Origin: RBG-16-57-9 sp964529745
GTDB lineage: Archaea > Thermoproteota > Bathyarchaeia > TCS64
Assembly: GCA_964529745.1 (NCBI GenBank)
Contig: CAZGZR010000038.1
Location: 1 to 24,695 of the forward strand
DNA length: 24,695 nucleotides
Reading direction: 5' to 3'
The notes under the pieces are model-generated. The model had not been told where the DNA came from. It ran no database searches and worked only from the letters and a program-made list of their open reading frames with translations. The position numbers and the translations under genes were made by a program. Every line of letters begins with the position of its first letter. Position 1 is the first letter of the stretch. Positions 1 through 7,129 of the stretch are shown one piece after another.

Positions 1-303
1 GACCCACTCCCAGCCGGGGTTTCGTGTGAGCCAGCCCCAGTCCACCTTCTCGCCGTCCACCGTGAAGGCCATGGATCCGTCCTGCCTGTCCAGGCTGTAG
101 CCCTCGACGACTATCACCTTGGTGTCTACGGCGTCCATGACCATGCCCAGGGCGTCCGCGTCGGTGTAGTTGCCTGGGTGGGGGCTGTACCAGTTGGGCT
201 TCACGAGGACCACGTCGGAGCTTGGGAGCCCGTCCCCGAGGCTGCTCCTCAGGTCCTCCGCCGTCTTCACCCTGTCCACGGTCACCGAGCCTAGCCTATG
301 CAA
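1..303 (-). CDS. DUF362 family protein, N-terminal part (truncated by window edge)
   Basis: This is a minus-strand reading frame, open from about 303 to the left edge; only the N-terminal ~100 residues are present. The translated segment VLVKPNWYSPHPGNYTDAD followed by a hydrophobic VIVVEGYS strand resembles the start of DUF362 proteins (lysine-proline-asparagine after a beta strand, then a T-D-x-x pair). Members of that family often carry or accompany ferredoxin domains, but their reaction is not well defined. I took TTG at 303 as the start because an in-frame TGA lies nine codons upstream of the alternative GTG at 285. Either start is possible. The gene diverges from the surface-protein gene that starts at 404, with a TATA-like GTTATACC at 336-343 on this strand. 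Family call is fairly sure; function is not. Confidence 0.6.
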   Translation of the reverse strand, partial: MHRLGSVTVDRVKTAEDLRSSLGDGLPSSDVVLVKPNWYSPHPGNYTDADALGMVMDAVDTKVIVVEGYSLDRQDGSMAFTVDGEKVDWGWLTRNPGWEWV

Positions 304-372
304 CCCTGTTCACGGTGCAATGATGCACGTGGACCGGTATAACGTGAACGGATCAAGGGCGTCGATAACCGC

Positions 373-378
373 TATATT
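373..378 (+). promoter_or_regulatory. TATA box of the surface-protein gene
   Basis: TATATT is centred about 28 nt before the ATG at 404, the spacing expected of an archaeal leaderless promoter. It decides the choice of the 404 start over the longer frame that begins at 170, which would run through the divergent DUF362 gene. Confidence 0.6.
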
Positions 379-403
379 GGACGCCGCCCCAATCCCTTTA
401 GAG

Positions 404-1354
404 ATGGCTAAACCCCGGCCCATGGAGAGAAGCGACATAGTGAGCGCGCTGACGCTGGTGCTCATATTCATGTCCATCATGGCTGGGCGGGAGGTGGGCA
501 GCCTCTACGCGAGCTACGACGAGCTCAAGAGCCTCAAGGTGCTCTTCAGCGTCACCGAGGAGGAGATGTCCGGCTACCTCAGGGGCGTTCTCGGCGGCGA
601 GGCCGCCGACTTGGGCTTCGGGCTGGCGATAACCCTCCCAGCCGTGGAAGACGAGACTAGGCTGGTGACCGAGACGCCGGACTACGCAAGGCGGTGGCTC
701 ATAAGCGTCACCCTGAGCGCCGTCACCGTGCGGCAGCCCTCCGTCTCAGACGTGGAGCTTGAGCTGCTGGTGGAGGACCAGGTCTTCGCACGGGAGACGT
801 TCAAGTTTCCCAAGCAGAAGGTATCCTACCTGGGCCTGGTGGACCGCGGCGTGGAGCTCAGGGTCATGGACGCCCAGCCCCTCAGGTCCACCATAGCCGA
901 GTCCGCGGACCTGTACTCGGGGGAGGTGAAGATGGAGGTCAGGGGGAGGGTCAGGGCCCACCTGTGGTACCTGGAGACGTGGATGCCTTTCTCGACGACA
1001 CGGTACCCATTGGTGGAGTCTCCCCACGTCCTTTACGTGTCCTCCGTGTGGAGAGACCTTGAAGGGTCCGCCGTGAGCGGCGTCGAGACCGGGCAGCCTG
1101 TCATGGTCTCCGCCACGTTCAGTAACCCGATGCGCGTCCACAGCGTCAGAGAGAACGTTACGTGTACAGTATACAGGGGCGGCGTGCCCGTTGCTGAGGT
1201 GGTGAAGGAGGTGAGCGTCGCCCCAGAGGGCGAGGCGGTGTACGTCTTCCAGTACACCCCGGACGAGGCCGGGGAATACTTCTACGTGCTAGCGTCGGAT
1301 GACGCTCATCTCAACGCCGACGATCCGTCTCCGACGCTGAGAGTCACAGATTAG
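404..1354 (+). CDS. Membrane-anchored extracellular protein with C-terminal Ig-like domain, function unknown
   Basis: This 316-residue protein has one N-terminal hydrophobic segment (about residues 13-27, SALTLVLIFMSIMAG) and then a long soluble part rich in beta-forming stretches, so it is probably anchored in the membrane and faces outside. The last ~90 residues (about 226-316) look like a CARDB/Ig-type beta sandwich: a GQPVMV strand, a TCTVYRGGVPV strand, and a final AGEYFYVLAS strand followed by DPSPTLRV. No catalytic motif is visible. The frame is open further upstream to 170, but the TATA box and the divergent gene argue for ATG 404. It stands alone, followed by a 320-bp gap. It could be an S-layer-associated or adhesion-type protein; that is inference only. 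Confidence 0.7.
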   Translation: MAKPRPMERSDIVSALTLVLIFMSIMAGREVGSLYASYDELKSLKVLFSVTEEEMSGYLRGVLGGEAADLGFGLAITLPAVEDETRLVTETPDYARRWLISVTLSAVTVRQPSVSDVELELLVEDQVFARETFKFPKQKVSYLGLVDRGVELRVMDAQPLRSTIAESADLYSGEVKMEVRGRVRAHLWYLETWMPFSTTRYPLVESPHVLYVSSVWRDLEGSAVSGVETGQPVMVSATFSNPMRVHSVRENVTCTVYRGGVPVAEVVKEVSVAPEGEAVYVFQYTPDEAGEYFYVLASDDAHLNADDPSPTLRVTD

Positions 1355-1505
1355 CTACCCTGAGGCGTTCATGATCCTTTGAACGTCGATGGGTTAGTAG
1401 GAAGACGCTCCGCCCGGTGGCTGGCTGCTGGGGTACCGCCTCGACAGAGACACCTGATGAGAGGCTTCACCGAAAACATCCTTTATCGTAGGCGCCAACT
1501 AAGGG

Positions 1506-1512
1506 TTTAAAT
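1506..1512 (+). promoter_or_regulatory. TATA-like box upstream of the hairpin element
   Basis: TTTAAAT lies in otherwise GC-rich sequence and is centred 26 nt before the first base of the hairpin stem at 1535. That is the distance at which archaeal transcription normally starts, so transcription would begin at the stem itself. Strand is inferred from this geometry. Confidence 0.4.
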
Positions 1513-1534
1513 CCAGCCGTCTTTGTAGGCACTA

Positions 1535-1600
1535 GAGTCTCTCTGGAAGCCATGGATTCCATGGTATTGCCATTGTTTTTCCTTCCAGCCAGAGAGACTC
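1535..1600 (+). ncRNA. Candidate structured small RNA (12-bp stem hairpin)
   Basis: GAGTCTCTCTGG (1535-1546) is perfectly complementary to CCAGAGAGACTC (1589-1600). Inside the loop, CCATGG at 1550-1555 and 1559-1564 can form a second short stem, and GGAAG (1545-1549) can alternatively pair with CTTCC (1582-1586). The TATA-like box at 1506-1512 is spaced so that a transcript would start at about 1535. I do not recognise it as tRNA, SRP RNA, RNase P RNA or a C/D-box guide. It might instead be a 5' leader structure of the MBL gene, a short MITE-like remnant, or a chance inverted repeat. The structure is seen; the RNA is inferred. Confidence 0.35.
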
Positions 1601-1674
1601 ACCCCCCCAATACTGACGTGTCAAAATCGGGCATGGAAAGACCTTATCACCACATGCCGTGGACTTGAAACCGG

Positions 1675-2526
1675 TTGACGGTGTTGTCCGGCATAGGTAA
1701 GTGGCCGCTCATCGCGGTAGCGGTGATGATCATCGCCCTTACAGTCGTGTTGCTCCCAAGGTATCTGCCGGGAGACGAACAGGTGGCCCCTCGGAGCACA
1801 CTGTTTTTGGAGGAGAGCAGCGGGACCCTGACCATCCTGTACGACAACAACCCGTATGACGACGGATGCATGACCGGGTGGGGGTTCAGCTGCCTCATAG
1901 AGCTTGAGGATGAGACCATACTCTTCGACACTGGGGGCGACCCCGGGATACTGGCCCACAACATGGAAGCCCTTGGCGTAGCCGTCGCCGAGATAGACCG
2001 CGTGGTGCTCAGCCACAGGCACGGGGACCATGTCGGGGGCATAGACGCGGTGCTCGACGCCAACCCGGGTGTACCGGTCTACCTGCCCGAGACGTTTCCC
2101 TATCACCTAAAGAGCGGCATCAGGGCCAAGGGGGCACAGGTCGTCGAGACCAGCAACGCCACCTTGGTATGCGGCGGGGTCGCCACCACCAGGGTCCTCG
2201 ACGCCAACCCCGACGAGCAGGCCCTCATAGTAAACACGCCGCTCGGGCTCATACTGGTCACGGGGTGCAGCCACCCAGGCGTCGAGAACCTGGCGCGTGA
2301 CGCTTTAAACCTCACGGGCGGGGAGATATGCCTCGCCGTCGGGGGCTACCACCTGGGAGGAGCCACCCGAGCCCAGCTAGAGGCACTTGTCGAGGAGATG
2401 AAGGAGCTCGGCGTTCTGAAGGTGGCGCCCACCCACTGCAGCGGCGACCTGGCCAGGCAGGTCTTCCGTGAAGGCTACGGAGAAGACTACGTCGAGGCTG
2501 GCGTGGGCTTCAGCATGGGCTTCTAG
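1675..2526 (+). CDS. Membrane-anchored metallo-beta-lactamase-fold hydrolase (COG1237 type)
   Basis: This 283-residue protein has an N-terminal hydrophobic anchor (about residues 11-27) and an MBL domain from about 50 to the end. The metal motif is SHRHGDHVGG (H114, H116, D118, H119), with later ligands in GCSHPG (H200), GGYHLGG (H226) and PTHCSG (H254). This set is typical of COG1237, which includes the archaeal MJ0301-like enzymes linked to dihydropterin ribofuranosyl-aminobenzene phosphate synthesis. The anchor suggests the domain faces outside the cell, which is unusual if the role were cofactor synthesis, so the substrate is open. The start is TTG 1675 (or GTG 1681), since an in-frame stop lies at 1666. 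Its stop shares the CTAG at 2523-2526 with the convergent regulator gene. Fold is certain; substrate unknown. Confidence 0.85.
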   Translation: MTVLSGIGKWPLIAVAVMIIALTVVLLPRYLPGDEQVAPRSTLFLEESSGTLTILYDNNPYDDGCMTGWGFSCLIELEDETILFDTGGDPGILAHNMEALGVAVAEIDRVVLSHRHGDHVGGIDAVLDANPGVPVYLPETFPYHLKSGIRAKGAQVVETSNATLVCGGVATTRVLDANPDEQALIVNTPLGLILVTGCSHPGVENLARDALNLTGGEICLAVGGYHLGGATRAQLEALVEEMKELGVLKVAPTHCSGDLARQVFREGYGEDYVEAGVGFSMGF

Positions 2527-3290
2527 CCGCCTGGGGGAGTAGTCTTTCTCTCCGACCGCTCCCAGAGGTGCTCGTAGAGGTCCGTAGCCCACCGGTGGAC
2601 CCGCGGGGCGTCCGACGTGAAGCCCCTGTAGTCCATGCGGCCGTCGGTGCCTGGGAAGCAGATGCCCGCGACCTCCTTCTCCGACACCGCCATGAAGACG
2701 TTTACCTGGTCTATGACGTTGTTGTGGAACTGTCTCGTTCTGAGGGCTTCCTGCAGTATTGGTCCGTTGTCGAACTCCGGCGGTATGACTATGTCCTTGG
2801 GCTCGATGAGCCTGAACTCGACGCCCCTCTGCAGGGCCTCCTCCATGACGGGTATCACCGTGAGTATGTACCTGTCGGTTATCCGCCAGACGTACTCCTC
2901 CGCGTCCCTGAAGGCTTGCTCGATCCTGTGGAACATCACCATGACGTCGTCCACGTAGGTGCATGGCTCCAGCTCCCCGATGCGTGCGACGAACTCCGGG
3001 GGTAGCCTCGTGACGTCGTGGGTCCTGAAGTAATCCCTGTGGCTGCAGGTGAAACGGAAGCCCCGCAGCATGCTGAGGGACATTAGGCCGTACGGCGTCA
3101 AGTGGTGGTTGCCCTCAGGGTCTTTCCTCGTGAGCCCGGCGTCGCCGAGCCTGGAGAGGTGGCGGCTGGTCTCCTGTGTGGTGAGGTCCAGCTCCCGGGA
3201 GAGGCTGGTCACTGTTAGGGGGGCCTCGTCCAACTTGTACAGTATCCTCAGCCGGTCCTCGTTGGAGAACTCGAAGAAGACTTCGCACAT
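2523..3290 (-). CDS. HTH transcriptional regulator, ArsR-like with FilR1/DUF1724-type C-terminal domain
   Basis: The N-terminal ~75 residues form a winged helix: FSNEDRLRILYKL, then LTVTSLSRELDLTTQETSRH as the recognition region, then an LxDAGLxxKDPEGNHHLTPYG wing. The remaining ~170 residues match the effector domain of archaeal COG4742/FilR1-like regulators (VWRITDRYI, GVEFRLIEPKDIVIPPEF, VNVFMAVSEKEVAGICFPGTDG). Such proteins are cytoplasmic DNA-binding regulators; the ligand here is unknown. I chose ATG 3290 because a TATAAC box sits about 28 nt upstream (3317-3322); a TTG at 3314 would add eight residues. The gene converges on the MBL gene, sharing CTAG at the stops, and diverges from the small gene at 3413. 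Family call is firm. Confidence 0.85.
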   Translation of the reverse strand: MCEVFFEFSNEDRLRILYKLDEAPLTVTSLSRELDLTTQETSRHLSRLGDAGLTRKDPEGNHHLTPYGLMSLSMLRGFRFTCSHRDYFRTHDVTRLPPEFVARIGELEPCTYVDDVMVMFHRIEQAFRDAEEYVWRITDRYILTVIPVMEEALQRGVEFRLIEPKDIVIPPEFDNGPILQEALRTRQFHNNVIDQVNVFMAVSEKEVAGICFPGTDGRMDYRGFTSDAPRVHRWATDLYEHLWERSERKTTPPGG

Positions 3291-3316
3291 GGTCTCCAAG
3301 GCGCTTCCTCGCAACG

Positions 3317-3322
3317 TTATAT
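3317..3322 (-). promoter_or_regulatory. TATA box of the FilR1-like regulator gene
   Basis: The minus strand reads GATATAAC, centred about 29 nt upstream of ATG 3290. A second AT-rich block (3341-3348) would suit the alternative TTG start at 3314. Confidence 0.45.
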
Positions 3323-3412
3323 CCTATCTCTACAGGAACGATATTAAAGTCCCTATAATGCACGTTGGGAGCCCTTATGACCGTCCCCCCTGGCTTAACA
3401 GCTGTGAATTAG

Positions 3413-3640
3413 TTGAGGCACTCGTTCTCGGTAGAGCTAAAGTCCAAGAAACACCTGCACCAGATGATGCTGTCGAAGGAGCCCCACGGAGGCGTCTTCT
3501 TCGAGGGGGAGCTGGGGGATATAGACGAGCTGGAGTACATAGAGGGGAAGGTCCTCGTCGTAGCCGGCTCCAACGGGACGCTGAGGATAGACATCTGCGA
3601 GTCCAAGCTCATGGAGGGCCTCACCAAGAAAGAAGGCTAG
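3413..3640 (+). CDS. Small hypothetical protein, 75 aa
   Basis: The frame begins at TTG 3413 and encodes a compact, acidic-to-neutral 75-residue protein with no membrane segment or cysteine motif beyond a single Cys. A central HGGVFFEGELGDIDELEYIEG stretch alternates strand and turn, and the end is helical (ESKLMEGLTKKEG). I do not recognise the family. Codon choice (AGG, GGC, GAG) fits the neighbours, and the opposite-strand frames look less protein-like, which favours a real gene. The start is weakly supported: TTATGA near 3375-3381 is the only candidate TATA. It lies between the regulator (divergent) and the acyltransferase gene (same strand, 85 nt on). Confidence 0.5.
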   Translation: MRHSFSVELKSKKHLHQMMLSKEPHGGVFFEGELGDIDELEYIEGKVLVVAGSNGTLRIDICESKLMEGLTKKEG

Positions 3641-3725
3641 GGTGCAAGGAGGGTTCTTGCGGTCCCACCATCAAAGCTGAATAGGTCTTATGAGTAGATA
3701 CGTGTAAAGGGTTCAAGGCGGTTCC

Positions 3726-4901
3726 ATGGGTTTATCTACTCTACAGGAGACGGTTTCCGGCGCCAAGGCGAGGTATCCTCGGCTCGGCTTCATCGACTTC
3801 ACCAGGGGCATAGTCATGGCAGTCATGGCTTGGGACCACGTCTCCAACTTCTGGAGCCAGTTTCATGGAGGCGGCGAGGGCATTCTCGGGCGTCTGCCCC
3901 CTTTCCTGAACACGACCTGGTTCCTGGAGCGTTTCGTGAGCCACTTCTGCGCCCCCACATTCATCTTCCTGGCGGGGACGGTGCTCGCCATCTCCGCGGC
4001 CAAGAGATCGGAGAGGGGGGAGAGCGAGATGGACGTGTCGCTCCACCTCGTCAAGAGAGGTATCGTGCTCCTCTTCTTGGAGGCCTTCTTCGTTTCCCCA
4101 GCGTTCAGTATGCCCTGGACGTACTTCGGCGTATTAGCGTGCATAGGCGTCTGCCTCATAATCTTCAGCGTCGCCCACAGGCTGCCGTGGAAGGTGATAC
4201 TGGCGCTGAGCCTCGTGATCGTGCTAAACCACCAGTTCCTGGACCTGAGCTTCATACCCGTTGGCCCCAACTGGGGTTGGTACCTGCGCGTAATACTTCA
4301 TGAGCCCAACTACGACAGGTGGCCCTACTACGGGTTATACCCCATAATACCCTGGATAGGCGTCATGGGCTTAGGGTGGAGCCTCGGCAGCTACCTGAAG
4401 GGCAAGGACTTGGAGCAGGTAAGGAGGCTTAAGACGCCTTTCGCCGTCGGTGGCGCCGCCTCAATAATCCTCTTCTTCGTCGTGCGCTGGCTCAACGGCT
4501 ATGGAAACCTGCTCCCCCGGAGAGGCAACACCCTCATAGACTGGCTCTACGTGAGCAAGTACCCGCCCAGCGTCGCCTTCCTCCTGTACACCCTGGGGAT
4601 GATGCTTCTCTTCATGGCGCTGGGCCTCCACATCCAGGACAGGCCGTGGTTCAAGGGCGGCCTGTCAGGTGTGCTGCTCACCTTCGGCAGGAACCCCCTG
4701 TTCTTCTACGTGACCCACCTGTGGCTCTACAGGCTGCAGTGGCCCGACTTCGCACCGAGGAGATACGAGCCGCCTTTCTACCGGACGCTCCCGGAGTGCC
4801 TGGCGTTATGGGCCGTGGGGCTCGTCGTGCTCTGGCAGCTGTGCATCAGGTACGAGAGGCTGAAGAGGAAGTACCCGAAACCCATACTCCAGTACATATA
4901 G
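3726..4901 (+). CDS. DUF1624/HGSNAT-type multispanning membrane acyltransferase-like protein
   Basis: This 391-residue protein has about ten hydrophobic segments. The N-terminus reads RLGFIDFTRGIVMAVMAWDH (about 19-38), the hallmark of DUF1624/COG3503 proteins related to heparan-alpha-glucosaminide N-acetyltransferase. A second conserved segment is RFVSHFCAPTFIFLAGT (about 69-85). Characterised relatives pass an acyl group, usually acetyl from acetyl-CoA, across the membrane to a sugar; the acceptor here is unknown. The start ATG 3726 follows AAGGCGG at 3714-3720. The stop is nine nucleotides before the serine hydrolase start, so the two are almost certainly one operon. Length and topology are normal for the family. 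Confidence 0.85.
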   Translation: MGLSTLQETVSGAKARYPRLGFIDFTRGIVMAVMAWDHVSNFWSQFHGGGEGILGRLPPFLNTTWFLERFVSHFCAPTFIFLAGTVLAISAAKRSERGESEMDVSLHLVKRGIVLLFLEAFFVSPAFSMPWTYFGVLACIGVCLIIFSVAHRLPWKVILALSLVIVLNHQFLDLSFIPVGPNWGWYLRVILHEPNYDRWPYYGLYPIIPWIGVMGLGWSLGSYLKGKDLEQVRRLKTPFAVGGAASIILFFVVRWLNGYGNLLPRRGNTLIDWLYVSKYPPSVAFLLYTLGMMLLFMALGLHIQDRPWFKGGLSGVLLTFGRNPLFFYVTHLWLYRLQWPDFAPRRYEPPFYRTLPECLALWAVGLVVLWQLCIRYERLKRKYPKPILQYI

Positions 4902-4907
4902 AGGTGA
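4902..4907 (+). promoter_or_regulatory. Ribosome binding site of the serine hydrolase
   Basis: AGGTGA, complementary to the 3' end of archaeal 16S rRNA, lies just before the ATG pair at 4911 and 4914. It follows the upstream stop at once, so the second gene is translated from a polycistronic message. Spacing slightly favours ATG 4914 over 4911. Confidence 0.55.
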
Positions 4908-4910
4908 GAG

Positions 4911-6470
4911 ATGATGGCCACACAGCTTTCTAGGCACCGGGACGCCGTCGCCATATTTTTCGTGGTGATCGCAGTGACAGGCTTCAACCTATGGCAGCAT
5001 AGAGGCGACCCTCCGCCGGGGTACACCGAGTTCAACCGGTACGGTTTCAGGTTCTTCTACCCGGAAAACTGCCCTTTGAGGGAGGCCATGGTGTACTCTG
5101 GGAAACCGTCATACAGCCTAGGAGACATTCAAGGCGAGTCGTCAGGCGCGTCCTCTAACATCGTAGGGATCGTATGGGGTGCCGGGCAGGCAAGCGGGCT
5201 TGAGGAGTTCACAGACCAGATAATAGAAGAGGCGAGGAAAAACAGCGAAGTGACGGTCGTAGACGAGGGCGAGTACGTGAGGCTCGGCGGCAAACAGGTC
5301 TTCAGGAGGAGGTTCGCCCTCACCGGGGGCGGCCTCACCGTCCCCGGCCTCATGGCGGGCTGGGTCAGCCCCGAGGGGAGGATGTTCGTCCTATACAACG
5401 TTAGGGTAGGGGAAGACGAGGCCTGGCTCGTGAACCAGATGAGGGTGATGCTGAGGAGCCTGGAGACCGAGCCGCCGGTGGAGCCGATGGAGCTGGAGTC
5501 TTACTGGCCTACCGAGGATTGGCGGTATGTCAATCCCGAGGTCACCGGGTTGGACGGCTACGTGCTCCAGGGCATGGTGGACGAGATTATTGATAGCGGT
5601 TTGGCCGTGGACAGCGTGCTGGTGGTGAAGGACGGCTACCTGGTGCAGGAGTGGTACTTCAACGATTACGGGAACGACGTCCTCCACAACGTGTACAGTT
5701 GCACCAAGAGCGTCGTTTCGACCCTCGTAGGCATCGCCATAGACAGGGGGGAGATAGAAGGCGTGGACGCCCATCTTCTGGGCCTCTTTCCAGATATCAC
5801 TCCGGAGAACGTGGACGATTGGAAGGAGGCGATCACCCTGAGGGATATGCTCATGATGAGCGCTGGGTTCGACGCCCGGGACAGCTGGCTCTACAAGTGG
5901 GAGAGGCTGGGTGACATGCATGAAGCTGACGACGCCGTGCAGTACGCGCTCGATCTGCCCATGGCCTTCGAGCCCGGCAGCAGGTTCGAGTACACCAACG
6001 GTGTCAGCCACCTCCTCTCATGTCTGATAACGGAGAAGACGGGGATGAGCGCCGCGGAGTACGCCGACGAGCATCTGTTCGGTCCCCTCGGGATCACGGA
6101 CTACGAGTGGAGAACCGACGACGCCGGAAGAAACTGGGGGTACAGCAGCCTATATATGAGGCCCCGGGACATGGCGAAGATCGGGTACCTGTTCCTCAAC
6201 GAGGGGCAGTGGGACGGCGAGCAGATAGTCTCCGGGGAGTGGGTGAGGGAAGCGACCCGGCACAGGATCGACGCCAACCTCAGGGACGGCTACGGCTACC
6301 AGTGGTGGGTGGACGACGACGGCTACTACCTGGCCTTAGGCTACATGGGCCAGTTCATCTTCGTGATACCCGAGTACGATATCGTTGCGGTGTTCACCGG
6401 CGGCACACCCGAGACCTTCGACTACACCATAGAGCTGCCCGAGCGGTTCATAATACCCGCCGCAGGTTAG
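4911..6470 (+). CDS. Membrane-anchored SxxK serine hydrolase (class C beta-lactamase/esterase family)
   Basis: This 519-residue protein has an N-terminal hydrophobic anchor (about 11-25), a unique ~170-residue beta-rich region (about 35-200), and a beta-lactamase-type domain from about 205 to the end. Catalytic motifs are visible: S263-C-T-K266 (SxxK), Y361-T-N363 (YxN) and, in place of KTG/HxG, GYMGQF (477-482), as in many esterases and D-aminopeptidases of this fold. It probably acts outside the cell on an ester or amide. The fold also includes penicillin-binding proteins, but a classical peptidoglycan role is unlikely in an archaeon. It is co-transcribed with the DUF1624 acyltransferase, hinting that one adds and the other removes an acyl group. 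Its stop overlaps the convergent gene at 6467-6470. Confidence 0.85.
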   Translation: MMATQLSRHRDAVAIFFVVIAVTGFNLWQHRGDPPPGYTEFNRYGFRFFYPENCPLREAMVYSGKPSYSLGDIQGESSGASSNIVGIVWGAGQASGLEEFTDQIIEEARKNSEVTVVDEGEYVRLGGKQVFRRRFALTGGGLTVPGLMAGWVSPEGRMFVLYNVRVGEDEAWLVNQMRVMLRSLETEPPVEPMELESYWPTEDWRYVNPEVTGLDGYVLQGMVDEIIDSGLAVDSVLVVKDGYLVQEWYFNDYGNDVLHNVYSCTKSVVSTLVGIAIDRGEIEGVDAHLLGLFPDITPENVDDWKEAITLRDMLMMSAGFDARDSWLYKWERLGDMHEADDAVQYALDLPMAFEPGSRFEYTNGVSHLLSCLITEKTGMSAAEYADEHLFGPLGITDYEWRTDDAGRNWGYSSLYMRPRDMAKIGYLFLNEGQWDGEQIVSGEWVREATRHRIDANLRDGYGYQWWVDDDGYYLALGYMGQFIFVIPEYDIVAVFTGGTPETFDYTIELPERFIIPAAG

Positions 6471-7081
6471 CCGCTAAAGGAATTGAAAACCCTCTCGACG
6501 AGCGCCTCGTCCCTTATCCTCTTCAGTATCTCGTGCCAGTACAGCTGGCTGCTGCTGGCGAAGAGGGCGCCCATGACGCTGAACTCGGCGACGAAGTCCC
6601 TCAACGCGGCCAGCCCGACCCCACCGCCAGCAAGCAGGGGATGTACGTGCTCGAAGGTCGTCAACGCCAGCCCGAAGGCGAAGATCACGTTCAACAGAAT
6701 GAGCACCCCGGTCGCCCAGAAGCCCCACCTGGAGAAATAAACGCCGGAGGCGTAGATGCCGACGATGACAAGGGACAGGACCATGTAGAGCCACCCGAAG
6801 ACGCCCCACGAGCCGGCTTGGACCCTTAACAGGTTGAGGGCGAGGAAGAGCATCTGGGTGACTATGTTCCAACGGAGCAGGAACCGGAAAGGGTCGCCGC
6901 CGTCCCTCCAGAAGAGGAGCCAACTGAAGCAGACGAGCGCCGGGACGACGGCAACGGCGACTGCTTTGAGGTAGAAGAAGACCCAGATGCTCAGCGGATC
7001 GAGTATGAACATTCCCGCGTAGGCGGAAATCAATAACAGGCTGAGTGCGCCCACGAGCTTGCCAAGCTTGAGGGTGTCCAC
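6467..7081 (-). CDS. Hypothetical membrane protein, 204 aa
   Basis: This protein has about five or six hydrophobic segments (for example VGALSLLLISAYAG near 10-23, AVAVAVVPALVCFSWLLF near 40-57, VFGWLYMVLSLVIVGIYASG near 94-113, ATGVLILLNVIFAFGLAL near 123-140). The C-terminus is soluble and charged (HEILKRIRDEALVERVF). I do not recognise a family and see no catalytic motif. The start is GTG 7081: an AATAATATC box lies about 25 nt upstream and no ATG is near the N-terminus. Its stop overlaps that of the serine hydrolase by four bases in convergent orientation. It lies 48 nt after the MFS stop on the same strand but has its own promoter. Confidence 0.7.
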   Translation of the reverse strand: MDTLKLGKLVGALSLLLISAYAGMFILDPLSIWVFFYLKAVAVAVVPALVCFSWLLFWRDGGDPFRFLLRWNIVTQMLFLALNLLRVQAGSWGVFGWLYMVLSLVIVGIYASGVYFSRWGFWATGVLILLNVIFAFGLALTTFEHVHPLLAGGGVGLAALRDFVAEFSVMGALFASSSQLYWHEILKRIRDEALVERVFNSFSG

Positions 7082-7100
7082 GTAGGAAGTTTGACACCGA

Positions 7101-7110
7101 GGATATTATT
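7101..7110 (-). promoter_or_regulatory. TATA box of the 204-aa membrane protein gene
   Basis: The minus strand reads AATAATATCC, centred about 25 nt before GTG 7081. It supports a near-leaderless GTG start. Confidence 0.5.
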
Positions 7111-7129
7111 GTCTTACCACCGTCTCCCG

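Larger units (their letters stand above)
1355..1674. other. Non-coding gap with one structured element
   Basis: There is no convincing protein-coding frame here: the minus-strand frames that reach 1621-1674 are shadows of the MBL gene. The first ~145 bases show no clear feature. The second half holds a TATA-like box at 1506-1512, the hairpin at 1535-1600 and, near 1644-1648, a TTATC that may be the TATA box of the MBL gene. Confidence 0.6.

Noticed and set aside
170..403. Longer N-terminus for the surface protein
   Set aside because: It would overlap the divergent DUF362 gene, and the TATA box fits ATG 404.
1450..1465. TGATGA resembling a C box of a guide RNA
   Set aside because: No D box (CTGA) at suitable distance and no second box pair.
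5391..6011. 206-aa minus-strand frame opposite the serine hydrolase
   Set aside because: His/Val/Pro-rich shadow of a gene with clear SxxK and YxN motifs.
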